The position numbers were made by a program, and so were the translations under genes. Positions 24,578 through 37,800 of a stretch of DNA of 64,000 bases are shown here, piece by piece (the first letter of the stretch is position 1; each line of letters opens with the position of its first letter). The stretch spans positions 806,001 to 870,000 of the forward strand of contig CADCXA010000030.1 in the NCBI GenBank assembly GCA_902806565.1, read 5' to 3'. The notes beneath the pieces were generated by a model, which saw nothing but the letters and a program-made list of their open reading frames with translations, was not told where the DNA came from and made no database searches. The DNA is from Hypoxylon rubiginosum (taxonomy: Eukaryota; Ascomycota; Sordariomycetes; Xylariales; Hypoxylaceae).

Positions 24578-26653
24578 AGGGTCACGAGAAGAGCGTACAT
24601 CTGCTCGATATTTTACAAGTTTGAAGTTCGAAGTTCGCAAATTTTCTATATAGACGAAGACTAAGTAGATAGCAGTGAAGAGTAGATCGGTGATGCTAAA
24701 AATGTAATTAGAAATGCCAGTTCGCAACATATTTACTCTAAAATTCGATACACGATATAGGATCAAGGCAGAGAGGAGTGAAAGCTCAACGTCTGCGTAT
24801 GCATATCCATCATAGAGCTTCCAAATTTCGAACATATTGCTACGGCTAGACTCTTCAGCTATTCGCTATTCATGCTTCAATGGTGTCATCTATATATCTA
24901 TCCGTCTATTACAGGCTGAGGTATCTATCCATCTACAGGTACATATTATTCTTCCACAATCGTCCATGCATTGGCATGTTTAATCCCAAGCGAAACTAAG
25001 AAGCTACGCGGGATGTATGCGTTAGGTAGTATGTCATCGTCTAGCAGTACCTGCAGAACAAACGTGGAATCTCTACCATCAGGGGCCAATACCAAATTGA
25101 AAAGAATATGTATCATTTCTACTATCACCCTTGAGGCCGGCCTAGTAGCTATCTGATGTTATGCTATCAAGGTTAAGGGGCTTCCCACTAACGAAGCTGT
25201 GAAAGTAATGGCTCCAACGTCGGAATGTTTGCTATACCCACAAGTACCCGATTACTTACGTGTAGGTAGTAGGCATATGAGATGATTTGCGGCCTCTGGG
25301 TCCTTGTTCAGCAAGGTGTCCCCTCACCTACGGCATGCTAACTATTGGCATAGGAAGACGTATAAGCAAACCTAGGTACCGAAGACTACTAGCAAATTTT
25401 CCTCAAACTGGAACTACGAAAGCCAGACGTGGTCGTGGCCGAGTGGTGTGACGTTCTCTTGTATGAGTAATCCTGTCGGAATAGTCTGAGGGCGTTGCAT
25501 CACTCTGGCTCGGAGGTTCGATCCCTTCGCTGGCGCATTCTTTTTATACTATTTTATTTATTTTTTCTAAGCTCAACGATCGCTTCTTCTTATAAAGTCC
25601 AGAGACATCTCGATTTCCGTTACCATACAGGGTTCTTCTAGAGGGTTGGTTAATATATCTACGTCATTGCCAAATGAATCATCCGAAGCTGATAAAAAGT
25701 CCGAATTCCTACGAGACTGTGGACCGTCCTTGTCACTGGGCTGACATCACTGTTTAGAATCAACGTTAGATAGTGGTAGTGTATCTCTGCTCGCAGCTAC
25801 TGATTGGTGGATGTGTGCGAATTCCCTATATTAAACGCAGTGGTGCTAGTAGGTAGGAACACACTGACAGCTTGGTCGTCAAACAGGGCATGAAACAACC
25901 CTGGTCGCAGGCAGGCAGCAGCTACGAGCTCTGCATAGATACATAAGGTACCAAGGCAATTAAATCGGACGAGCGAACCTTGATTTCTAGATTCGGTTAT
26001 ATCAGGGTGCAGCTACGACCGACACGGGGCTCCCTGTCGGAGTGCAGCTTTGAAAGATGTATATGGGGCGATGACGGTTGGGATATATTACGACTTCGCG
26101 GCATTCCTTCAATATTTGTTCGCCGGTTTGAAGAAGTCACTGGAAGTTGCTATGTATAATGATGAGTTGAGTTCATACTGCACCAAGACGGCAAGATCAC
26201 TGTACAGATACTCAGGTAGGAACTCTGTGTTTTGGGCGTGCTCATATAGGAGAGAGCGCTTCAGGGGGGCAACTACGTTATGTAATAAGGTTCCTTGACC
26301 CTTGGCCCGCAGTAGTTGAGTGGCAGTTCGTTTCACAGATATAGGGAAATGTTCTCAAGAAGGAACGTCTAATGGCCATTTGGGGAGGCGCCCTCTTGAG
26401 CCCCAATGAATCGAAAAAAAAAAATACCTAATGAGCTAACAGTGGACAATTTACATCTTGTCCCTTGACCTCCCGAACAACTTAGGACTTCTCATTGAAC
26501 GACCTCAAGAACTTCCGTGTATCTGGTTGGTTCTGTTGACTCTATCACTTCGGGACTTCACTCTGCTCTACCATTACTCGTTACTCCAACCTATTGATTC
26601 CTTCTGCTCACTACAGTGTCTTTCTTTCTATTGACGGAAATACCACAGGAATC
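24578..26653. other. Intergenic region containing a tRNA-like locus
   Basis: Besides the tRNA-like sequence at 25427-25536, this 2-kb stretch shows no supported coding sequence. Copies of the CCTAGGTA-type motif occur near 25370. Confidence 0.5.
25427..25536 (+). tRNA. tRNA-like locus, possibly Ser/Leu type or a pseudogene
   Basis: A perfect RNA polymerase III A-box (TGGCCGAGTGG, 25436-25446), a perfect B-box (GGTTCGATCC, 25515-25524) and a downstream T run (25540-25545) are present in the right order and spacing for an intron-containing tRNA. The T stem (25512-25516 with 25524-25528) pairs over five positions. The A-box wording is that of tRNA-Ser or tRNA-Leu. I could not close a proper acceptor stem or name the anticodon, so this may be a pseudogene, a tRNA-derived element, or a tRNA I folded wrongly. 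Confidence 0.4.
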
Positions 26654-28071
26654 ATGAAGTTCACACAGTTCTTGACTTGTTTCCCTCTCCTTGCTTCCAC
26701 GGCCATTTCGGCATGGAATGACTTCCACCTGCACCCCGTGCTAGCCCCTAGCTACGATACGGCGAAACTCGCCAACATCGTACCATCTACTAACGTCACT
26801 CTCGACTACAGTCTAGACAAGCTCGCTGATCCCCGCAGCTGTGTCAGTATTCGTCTGCAAACCTACGAGCCTGTGGTGCTCTTGGAGGCCATCGGATCGG
26901 TGCTCCAAGTTGCCTGCACGGACAGCACTGTGACCATTGACTTTAGTACCCCAGCTGCGTTTGAACGTGCCATCTCGGAATGGCTTCACGATGGGGAATT
27001 CTGGCTGATCACCAACCACATGGGCAACTGTGACGCTGCAGGCGAGAGAGGAATATATCTGGTAGTTGGTCTCAACTGGGATAATGACGCTACAGCGGTG
27101 ACAGCGGAGACGGTGAAGATGGGCTTTGGAAGTATCGCATGTGAGTCCAATGCGTTGTGAGTACCTAGTTATCCATATGCTAACGTCACGCCAAAGCTTC
27201 CATTGCCGTCACTTTCTCCGATGTTCAGGGCTCCCTGTCGAACAACAGCGGAAACATCACGTTCGATGAGCCTGGCATCAATGTCGCTTCCAACTTCTCC
27301 CTACCTACGGACGACGATATTTTCTCAGACCCCCCATACTTCACTGCTACTGCGAATAATGGGTACCTGAGCGACGCTGCTGTGATCCGTGGCCAATTTA
27401 GCTACGATGTGCCCACTCAACAACTCCAGAGCCTCTGGTTCGACATAGACACTGCCTTCTACGGTGACTTGGCAGTTACTTTCAACGTCACCGCGCCATT
27501 CAGCAACAACCGCTACACTTTTTCTCCTGGGACATTCTTTGCCAGCACAGTCAATGTTCCTGGCGCCTTCAGTCTCCAACCAGCACTTCGTTGGTCTGTG
27601 GGAGCTGATGTTGGTACTGATGGTGCCATACATCACAGCAGCAACATTACGATGTCAATCCCAGATGGCCATGCGCATATCGATTTCATGAACAGCAGCA
27701 ACTCGCGTATCGTCGGCTGGGGTCCTCGTCTCACCTCTGCCGTCCAAACCGACGAGGCAGCGACGGGTCACGCGTCCCCATTCATTGATTTCTCCATCGA
27801 ATTGGCCCTTGACGTCCTGGACGGAGTATTCAACACCACGGGTGGAATCACGGCAACGCCGCAGTTCATAAACGAGTTGAGCGTTGCGCAGAGCCAGACA
27901 CGTATCAGGAAGGCGAACCGAATGATCTGGCCGAGGAACATTACATGTTCTAACGGCTTTGAGCTTCGCTCGGCTTTCAACTTCAGCGTCGATGCCTACG
28001 TTACCAACCAGTGGGAGAAAACGTTGTATAACACCGAAATCCCCATCGCGGATGAGTGTTACCCCTTTTAA
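26654..28071 (+). CDS. Secreted glycoprotein, uncharacterised
   Basis: Exons 26654-27140 and 27197-28071 join in phase 1 (donor GTGAGT, acceptor AAAG), giving 453 residues. I start at the Met of MKFTQFLTCFPLLASTAISA, a classic signal peptide; an upstream in-frame Met at 26594 would bury it. The mature protein has many N-glycosylation sequons (NVT, NNS, NIT, NFS, NTT and others), about six cysteines and beta-rich composition. No catalytic motif was recognised. The overall style recalls large secreted fungal proteins with unnamed paired N- and C-terminal domains; this is an impression, not an assignment. It is probably an extracellular or cell-wall-associated protein. Its stop lies about 190 bp from the left end of the AT-rich element and the gene itself shows no sign of mutation. 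Confidence 0.85.
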
Positions 28072-28264
28072 TGACAGTCAGTGATCGAACATTCGAGACA
28101 TCCGACCACGATCTACAGTATGAAGACAGCTCGTTCAAAGAAACCATATCGCTTTCAGTTGCAAGAAAGTATGGAAGTTAGCAAAGATGGGAGTTTACTT
28201 GTTAGGTGAAGAGATGGAGATTTTGGCAGGTATCTTATGTTCTTAATGAGGAGATGATTATGGA

Positions 28265-28448
28265 CCGTTGGCGGTTTACAAAAAACCGCCAAAGTGACAA
28301 AAGTGCCAAGTCCGCCAAATCCGCCAAACCTGCCAAACCTGCAAAATGAGCCAAAACCATAATATATATAACTCCCACATTATATAAATACACTAAGTTC
28401 TTAATAAATTAATATACTTTATTAATTTAAATTATAAAAAATATATAA
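28265..28448 (+). repeat. Left terminal inverted repeat (184 bp), less mutated copy
   Basis: Matches the reverse complement of 56779-56962 across its whole length without gaps. The outermost ~21 bases match poorly. The inner 158 have 20 differences, all transitions. It keeps GC-rich words such as CCGCCAAA that are partly erased in the right copy. The outer tip forms a perfect 10-bp hairpin (28268-28277 with 28283-28292). Confidence 0.85.
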
Positions 28449-28534
28449 ATCAATAATAATATATAAAATATAATAAAAAAATTAAAATAAAAATTATTAA
28501 TTATAATAATAATTTAATTATAATATATTTTTAA

Positions 28535-28800
28535 TTTAATAATAATTTAATAATAATTTATTAATAATTAAATAATAACTTAATAATAACCAAATAATAA
28601 TTTAATAATAATTAAATAATAACTTAATAATAATTTAATAATTATTTAATAATAATTTAATAATAATTTAATAATAATTTAATAATAATTTAATAATAAC
28701 TTAATAATAATTTAATAATAATTTAATAATAATTTAATAATAGTTTAATAATAACTTAATAATATTTTAATTATAACTTAATAATAACTAAATAATTATT
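28535..28800. repeat. 11-bp subterminal tandem array, left
   Basis: Around two dozen units of an 11-bp motif (AATAATAATTT with C for T in some units) follow the left TIR. The period is not a multiple of three, so it is probably non-coding. Confidence 0.75.
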
Positions 28801-31800
28801 ATATTATAAGAAAAATAAATAAATATATATTTTTTTAATATTAATTAATATATTTATAAATTATATATTAAGTTTTTTTTATTTTATAAGTTATTATTAT
28901 AATTTTAACAGCTAATTAAAACCTTAATTATATTACACTTTTTAATTTTATTTTTTATTATTTTATTTTATTATTTTTTATTTAATTATAATATAATTAA
29001 TATTAAAAATTTATATAAAATAAACTTTATTTAATAATATTAATTATTAAACTTTTTATTTAATTTTAATAAAAAATTTTTAATTTTATAAAAAATCTTT
29101 CATTTATATATATAAATATAATTAATATAAAACTAAATATAATAAAAAAGAAAATAAAAAACCTAGAAAATATAATTTAAAATATAACTTTATATATAAT
29201 TAAATATTTAAAATTAACCTTTAAAAAGAAAATAAAACTATAAAATATTTATATATTAAAAATATAACTAAATAATTTTCAATTAAATATAATTATAAAA
29301 ACCTACTATTTATTATTAAAATTTTTATAAAACCAATTAATTTATAACTTTTTTTTATTTATAAAAAAAACTTATAAAAAAGTATAATAATTTTAATTTA
29401 AAATAACATATTAAAAATATTATAAGTAACTATATATAAATTATAAAATAAATATAATTTATATTTATAAATAATTACTAGGATTTATTATTTAATTTTT
29501 AATTTTTATTAATTTATAAAAAAAGCTTATAAAAAAACTTAGTTATTTTAAAACTAAAACATAAAAATTATAATTTTATATATTAGTTTATATATATTTA
29601 ATATTTAATTATTTAATTAATTTATAGTTATTTAACCTTTAAATATTTTTTTATATAAATAAACTAAATTAAATAAGTTTTTTTATATTAAATTTCTATT
29701 ATTATAACCTTAAAAAAAATTATTTAAATAAAAACAAATACTTTTTATAACCGTTAAAATTATAAAAAAAAAAATATAATTAAAAAAAACTAAATATTAA
29801 ATAACTATTTATAATTATTATAACTTATAGTTATATAATTTTAAAATATATATTTTAATAAAAATAAATAATAAATATTAATTTATATATATAATTATAA
29901 AATAATATATTTATATTTATATATATATATATAAAAAAAAACTACTTTTATTTTTTATTTTTATATATTTTTATTTTTCTTTTCTTTTTTTTTTTTTTTT
30001 TTAATTATTATATCTTTTTATTTTTTTTTTACTTGTTTTTTTTTTATCTTTTACTACTTATTTATTTTATTTTTTTTTAGATTTTTTCTTTTTTTTACTT
30101 TTATTATAATTTAACTAAATATATTTATTATAAAATATTTTACTTATTATATAAATAAACCTTTTAAAAATTTTAAAATTTTAAATAATATATATTAAAA
30201 CTAAAAATTTTTTTCTTTTTATTATAAATATTATTATATATATAATTAATATAATAATATACTTTTTTTTTAATAACTTATTTTATAAAATAAAAATATA
30301 CTTTTATATTATAATTTTTTTTTAAATAAGTTTAACGAAATTTACTAACTATATTAATAAATAAAATCCGTTAAAAACTTTAAAATTTCTAATCCTTAAA
30401 AAAATATATATTATTTTTATTATTAAACTAAAAATAGCGATAATAAAAAAAACCTAACTAAATATTAAAAAACTAAGTTAAAATATTTATTAAATTTTTT
30501 TAAAATAATAAAAATATTATTTTATAAAAAAGTATTAATATTATATTAAAAACCATTAAATTAAATAACTTAATATTTTTAATTTATTTATTAAAATTTA
30601 AGTTAAAATTTAAATAATAATAATTAATATATATTATTTAATATAAATAATTATTTTATTTAATTATAATTTTAATTAATATTAAATATTATTAATTTAT
30701 AATAAATAATATATATTATTTTAAAGATTTTTTTAAAAGATTTTTTAATTTTTTTTTTATTAAAACCAACCTTATTTTAACCATCCCATTTATTAAAAAT
30801 ACACTTTTTTTAAAAAAAAACTAAACTTTTTTTTTAATATAAAATTTAAATAAGTTATAAAAACTTATTTTTTTTTAATAAAAATTATTTTTATAGTTAA
30901 TATTATTTTTTAAAACTTATAATTTAACAAATTTAATTTTAATATTTATTAGTTATAGTTTAATAGTTAATAAATTTAAACTTATATTATTTTTTTTATT
31001 TATTTATATTTTATAAAAAAAATCTTTTTTTAAAATTAAAAACTATTATTAATTTAATTAAAAGCTTTAAAACATTTAGTTTAATATTAGATTTTATATA
31101 AATTTTAACTTTTTTACTAGTAATATAAATTAAAATAAAATAAAAATAAAATAAAAAATAAAATAAAAATAAAATAAAAGATAAAATAAAAAATATTTAT
31201 ATTTTATTTCTATATTTTAATTTAATTATAATTAATTGTTTTTTATAAAATTAAAAAAAAAAATACTAATAATATTTTTTTAATATTTATTTAAATATAT
31301 ATTTATATAATTAATTATAATATATATTTTTTTTTTAATTAACTTTTTATTTTATTTATTTTTTTTATAATAAAATATATTATTATAATATATTTTAAAA
31401 ACGTTAATTAAAAAAATATAAGTTATATTTCTTTTTATTTATTAAGTTTTTTTATTTTTTATTTAATTTTTTTATTTATTATTTTATTTTTAAAAAATTT
31501 TATATATTTTTTTTAATTTTAATTATTTTTTTTACTTTTAATTAATATATATTATTATATTTTAACATTTATATAAACTTTATTAAAATTTATTATTAAT
31601 TAAAATTAACTTTTTATTATTATATATTATTTATTTTTATAATAATTTTATTAAATAAATATATATAACTTTATTAAAACTTATATAAAATATAAAAAAG
31701 TTTATAAACAATTTAAAATAATTTTTAATTTTTATATAAATAAATTTAATTATATATATTAACTATATTATTTTTTAAAACGCTATTAACTTTTAAAAAG

Positions 31801-34800
31801 AAATTAATTTAAATATATTTTACTAGTTTAAATATATTTAAAAATCTAAAATTAATATAAATAAAAAACCTAATTAATAACCATTAAAACCTAATAATTT
31901 TTTTTAATTATTTTTAATTTTAAATTAATAACTTTTATATTTTTTTTATAAAATATAATTAAATTCTATTAAATATTATAAAACTTAATTACGTAATAAT
32001 AAATTATTATAAACTAATATTTATAATATTAATATTATAAATAAATAATATAATTTTTATAATATATTTTATTAATTTAATAACGTTTTTTATTAATAAT
32101 TTAACTTATTTTCATATTTTAAAAAAAAGAAACTTATTTTATATTTAATTGTTAATATTTAAAATAATAGTAAATATTTAATTTATAATAATTTCTAATT
32201 TTTTTAACCTTTTTTTAAAAAAAATAATAATAAGCTTTTATTTTATTATAAGTTTAATATTCTTATTAAATATTAATAATAAAATACTATAAATTAATAT
32301 TAATATAAAAATAACTATAAATACACCATCTATTTTTAGTTATTTTATAATAATTATTATAAAAATTAAATACTATTATTTAAATCTAGATTTTTATTAT
32401 ATATTTAATTAATAAAAGTATTTTTTTTTATTATTATTATAATAATAATTAATATATACATTATTTAAATATTAAAATAAAATAATATAATATTAAAATA
32501 TATTATTTTTTACTTGACATTAAATATAACTTTATTTTAAAAATAAAATATTATTATATATTTATATATAAATAACTAAAAATAATTAAAATTTTAATTA
32601 ACTTAAAAAACCTTTTTTAATTTATTTTTATAATTAATAATCGATATTATATTTAGCTTGATTTTTTTAAAATAATAACTTTAACTTATATATTATATAT
32701 TTAAAATAATAATTTATTTTAAAAAAACCTATTAAATTATTAACAAAATTTATATATTAAAATATAAGGTTTTAAATATATTTTTATTTATTATTATCTA
32801 AATAATAATAATATTAATTTTTATATTTTTAATTTTAATTAAAACTTATTATATAAACTTATTTAATTTTATATTATTTACTAGTAAAAACCAATTATTA
32901 TATTTACTAACATATAAAATATATTAAAATAAATAAAATAAAATTAAAAGATAATTTATTTATATTTAATTTAAAATTATAAAAAAGTTTTAATTAAGTT
33001 TAAAAAAGTTAAAATAAATTATATTAAATACTAATTAACTATATAAATTAAAACTAATATATTTATTATTATTATTATTATTAACCTTATTTTTATTTAT
33101 TAGTTTTTATAATTGTTTTTTTAATTTAATAATAATAATTATTATAATAAAAACTTAATAAATAAATTATATTTATAATAAAAAACTAAAAAAAATAAAA
33201 CCAAAAAAGCTTTTAAAAACTAAAAAACCTATTAAAACTAAAAAATTCCTTTTAAAGTTTAAAAAAAGTAAAAAAGCCTTTTAATATTATATAAAAAAAA
33301 TTAATAAATTTAAGTTAATTAGAAATTAATGTTAATTAAGTTACGTGTTAATATTATTTAAAAAAAAAAAAAAAAAACATTTAAATATTATACGGAATTA
33401 AATACACGCTATATTTAAAAAGTTATAAAATATAAAAAAATTAAAAAAAAAAATATAAATAAGTTTAAAAAAGTTATATAATTTTTAAAAATAAATATAA
33501 ACGCATTTTTAACACTTTTTACCATTTATAAAAAACACTAAAAATACGTTTATATTTTTTAATAAAAAATTATTATAATATAACTTAAAAATAATATTTA
33601 ATAAATTATTTAATTTTTATTTAATACTATAAATATTAAAACTATTTATATAAATATTTTATATTTTTATTAAATATTAATTTTTAATAAATATTATATT
33701 TATTATAACTTTAATTTTAAAATTATTTTTAATTTATAATATTAAAACCTTTTTTTTTTTTATAATAAATTTATTTTATATTTTATATAAGTTTTTACTA
33801 AACTTTTATTTTAAAAAATCTATATAATTGGTAAATATTATTAATATTAAAATTACTAAATTAAAATTTAATTAATTTAATTTTATTATAAAACTAATAA
33901 TTAATATTAAATATTTTAGCTATTTTAAATATATAAAACTATTTTTATTTTTCCCCACTTTAAATTATAATAATATTAACTATAACTTTATAATATATAC
34001 TTATTATATTATAATTAAAAACATTTAATTTTATAATAATATATTTAATAAAAATATTTTATATTTTTTATACTTTAAAAACCTTTAAAATATTAATCTT
34101 ATTTTAATTATTATATTATTAGTAACTAATAATATTATTATTTAAAGGACTTATTATTTTTATATTCTTAGTTATATAAATTTATTCTTATATTTATTTT
34201 ATATTTCTAGGTTTTAATTATAATAAATTTAAAACTATATATTATAATATTTTTTTTTAATAATTAATAATTTCCTTATATTTTTAATACTTTTTTATTA
34301 TATCTTATTATACCTTTAAATAACGTTTTTATTAACCCTTTTAATATATTAATAAAAACCACCTTAATATTTTTTTTTTCTACCATTTAATAAACTATTA
34401 TTATACCTATATTTATTTTTTTATTAATTAATTTAATTAATTATATAACTATTATTAACTATAATAAAACTTACTAAATTATATAATATAATATAAAAAT
34501 AAAAACAATATATTTAATATTAAAAAAAACTAAATTATAATTTAATATTAACTATATAAAATAATATATAAAAATACCAAATAATAATAAATTTATTAAT
34601 AATTTAAATAATATACTTTTTTTTTATAATAATATTTATTATATATTTAATTATAAAAAGCTTATTATTATTTTAAAAAAACTAAATAATTAATATATTT
34701 TTATTTTTAAAATTATTAAATTAAATATAAAATATTTATATAATATATATATAATATATTATAATTATATCTACCAGGATTTTTTAAACATTAAAATTAA

Positions 34801-37800
34801 ATTTCTTTTTAATTATTTTATATAAAACATTTTTTATTTAAAAACCATATATATTATTTTTATATTATATTTTTATTATTTAATATAAGTTTATAATAAT
34901 AATAAAAACATATATAAAATTTAAAATAAATTTATATTAAAGTTTAAAAAAAACTATAATTAATTTATAAATAAAAATAACAAACATATATATAGTTTAA
35001 ATTTAACTAATAATAATAATTATTTTATTTAAAACGATAAAACATTAATATCTAGTAAATTTAAATTTAAATTTAATAATTATTAAAAACATTTATATAA
35101 TTTAAACGTTTATAAAAAGCGTTTTTTTAACTTAAAAAACAATAAAAATTATAAAAAATATAAATAAATTTAAAAATATAATAATAAATTTAATAATATT
35201 AATATTAAAATAAATATAAATTTTAATATTACTTACTTTATATTTAATAGTATTATAAATAAATTTTAAAAACTAAATAAAAATATTACTTTTTTTAACT
35301 ATAATATTTTAAAAGAAAAAAATATATAAAAAAAAATATATTCTTAAAATTTTACTTTAATAAATTAAACCTAAAAAAACAAATTATATATATAACCTTT
35401 TATAAAATTTAAATTTATTAACCAAAACATTATATATTAAATATAACTAAATAAATAATTATTATATTAAAAAAATCTTAAAATAACATATAATTAATAT
35501 AAATATATATATAAAATCACTTTTATATTAATTAATATAACTAATAAATATAATAAATATAATAATTAATAACTTTTAATTAGTTACTATTTATAATAAT
35601 TATAATATTTATTATTATAAAAAAAAAAAATTATTAACAAATAAACTAATAATAATAAAAACCATATAAATTTATATAAAAATTAAAATAAATTAATATA
35701 ACTTTTAATATAAATAAACTTTTAATAAATATATAAATAAATTAATTTATTATATTAATATTTAATTTATTTATATAAAAAATATCTACTTAAACTAAAA
35801 ATAAATATACTTATATTTTTAACTTAATGTTTAGTTATTTACCATTTATTAAATAATGTAAATAAGTTATATTTTTTTTTTTAAACTTCTTAATAACAGT
35901 TATTAAACTTTTATTTAACTATTATTATTAAGTTATTATTAATTTATTTTTTAACTTTTATTTAACTATTATTAATCTAGTTTTTATATTTTTAATAGTT
36001 TTGTTATTTTTACTAATTATTAAACCACTTTTAAAACCGTTATTATTATTTTTAATAATATCAGCCCCGGTTTTATTATTTTTAACTTTAATCTTAATTT
36101 CTAATAAAAGTAATAAGCTTATAAAATAATAATTATTATTATCTTTAAATTTATTATTATTTATTATAACACTTAATTATTAAAAAGTTATTAATTAGTT
36201 ATTTAATTAGGTAATAATTATATTAAATTTATTTTAACTATTTATTAATATATAATTAACATTATTTATTAAACATAGTTTAATAATAAAATTTATCGGT
36301 ATTATTAACACTTAAAAATATAAAAAATTACTAGATTTAAACCTTTTTAACTTAGTAAAATTAATATTATAATTAACCTTAACTAAGTTATTATTTAACG
36401 TTAATTAAAAGCTAATAATATAATTATTATAATTAATTTTATTTAAGTTATTATTTAACGTTAATTAAATTTATATTTAAAACGTTAATATTTAATTAAA
36501 CGTTAAAATTATTTCATTTTTATTATCCTTTTTTTTTTTTTTAATCTTTACTTTTTTAAACATCTTAATATAATATAATAACTATTATTTTTTAATTGTT
36601 TAAATAATAAGTTTATTATTTTTTAAATATTTAAATAAAATATTATTTATTTTAAATATATAAAACTTATTTAATAATAAAAAATCTTCTCTTATTATAT
36701 TATAAAAACTTTATTTATATATTTAATTTATTAACTAATTAATATAAAGCTAAAAATATAAATATTTTTATATTTTAACTTTAAATTAGTTTATAATTAA
36801 ACTTATTATAACGATTTTAAATTTTTATAAATTATAATTAATTAATACCAGTAAATTAAATTAAATAATAATTAAATAATAACTAAATAATAATTAAATA
36901 ATAGTTTAATAATAATTTAATAATAGTTTATTTAAATTTATAATAAAATTATATATTATATTAACCTTTTATAAAAATAAATTTATATAAAACATTATAT
37001 TATTTAGTTAATATTTATTTTACTAATATTTAAAAAATATTTTATAAGTTTTTAATAATAAATTTTTTAATTAATATAAAAAAAACTAATAATAAATTAA
37101 TTATATTTATTAACTGTTATTTAACTTTAGTTAAACTATTATTTAGTTATAGTTTATATATTTATTTTAATATAAAAATCGTGTTAATATTTTTAAAATT
37201 ATAATTATTAATTAAAATCCTTTATATAATTATTAATATATTTACATTTTCTTTAATTTTAAAAATAATATTATATATAATATTAAATTTAAATATAATT
37301 TTAATTATATATTTTATAATCTATTAATTTTTAAATATTAATTAAACTTTAATTTAACTTATATATTATTATTATATTAAAAAATTAAAACTTAATTATT
37401 AAAAAACATTATAATAATTAATATATTATTTATTATTAAGTTATTATAATATTTACTAATATTTTAACTTATAAATATATTTAAAAATTTATAACTTTTT
37501 TTAATATACTTTTTTTACTTTAAAAAGCTAATTAAATATTACTAATTAATAATAAAACCAATATTAACTAACTTATAAAAACCTAACCAATAAAATTTTT
37601 ATTTAAAATAAATTTTGTTTTTATTAATTATAACTAAAAAATAACCAAGCCAGCGTTAAATAATAATTTAATAATAGTTATATAACAGTTTAATAATAAT
37701 CTAAAAAATTTTAAATATTATAAAAATATTTATAATTAAAATAAAGGTTTTAAATAATTAAAATATTTTTTATATTTATTAATTTTATTAATATTTAATT

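Noticed and set aside
26594..26653. Upstream Met at 26594 as start of the secreted glycoprotein
   Set aside because: It would place 20 polar residues before a clear signal peptide; the Met at 26654 fits.
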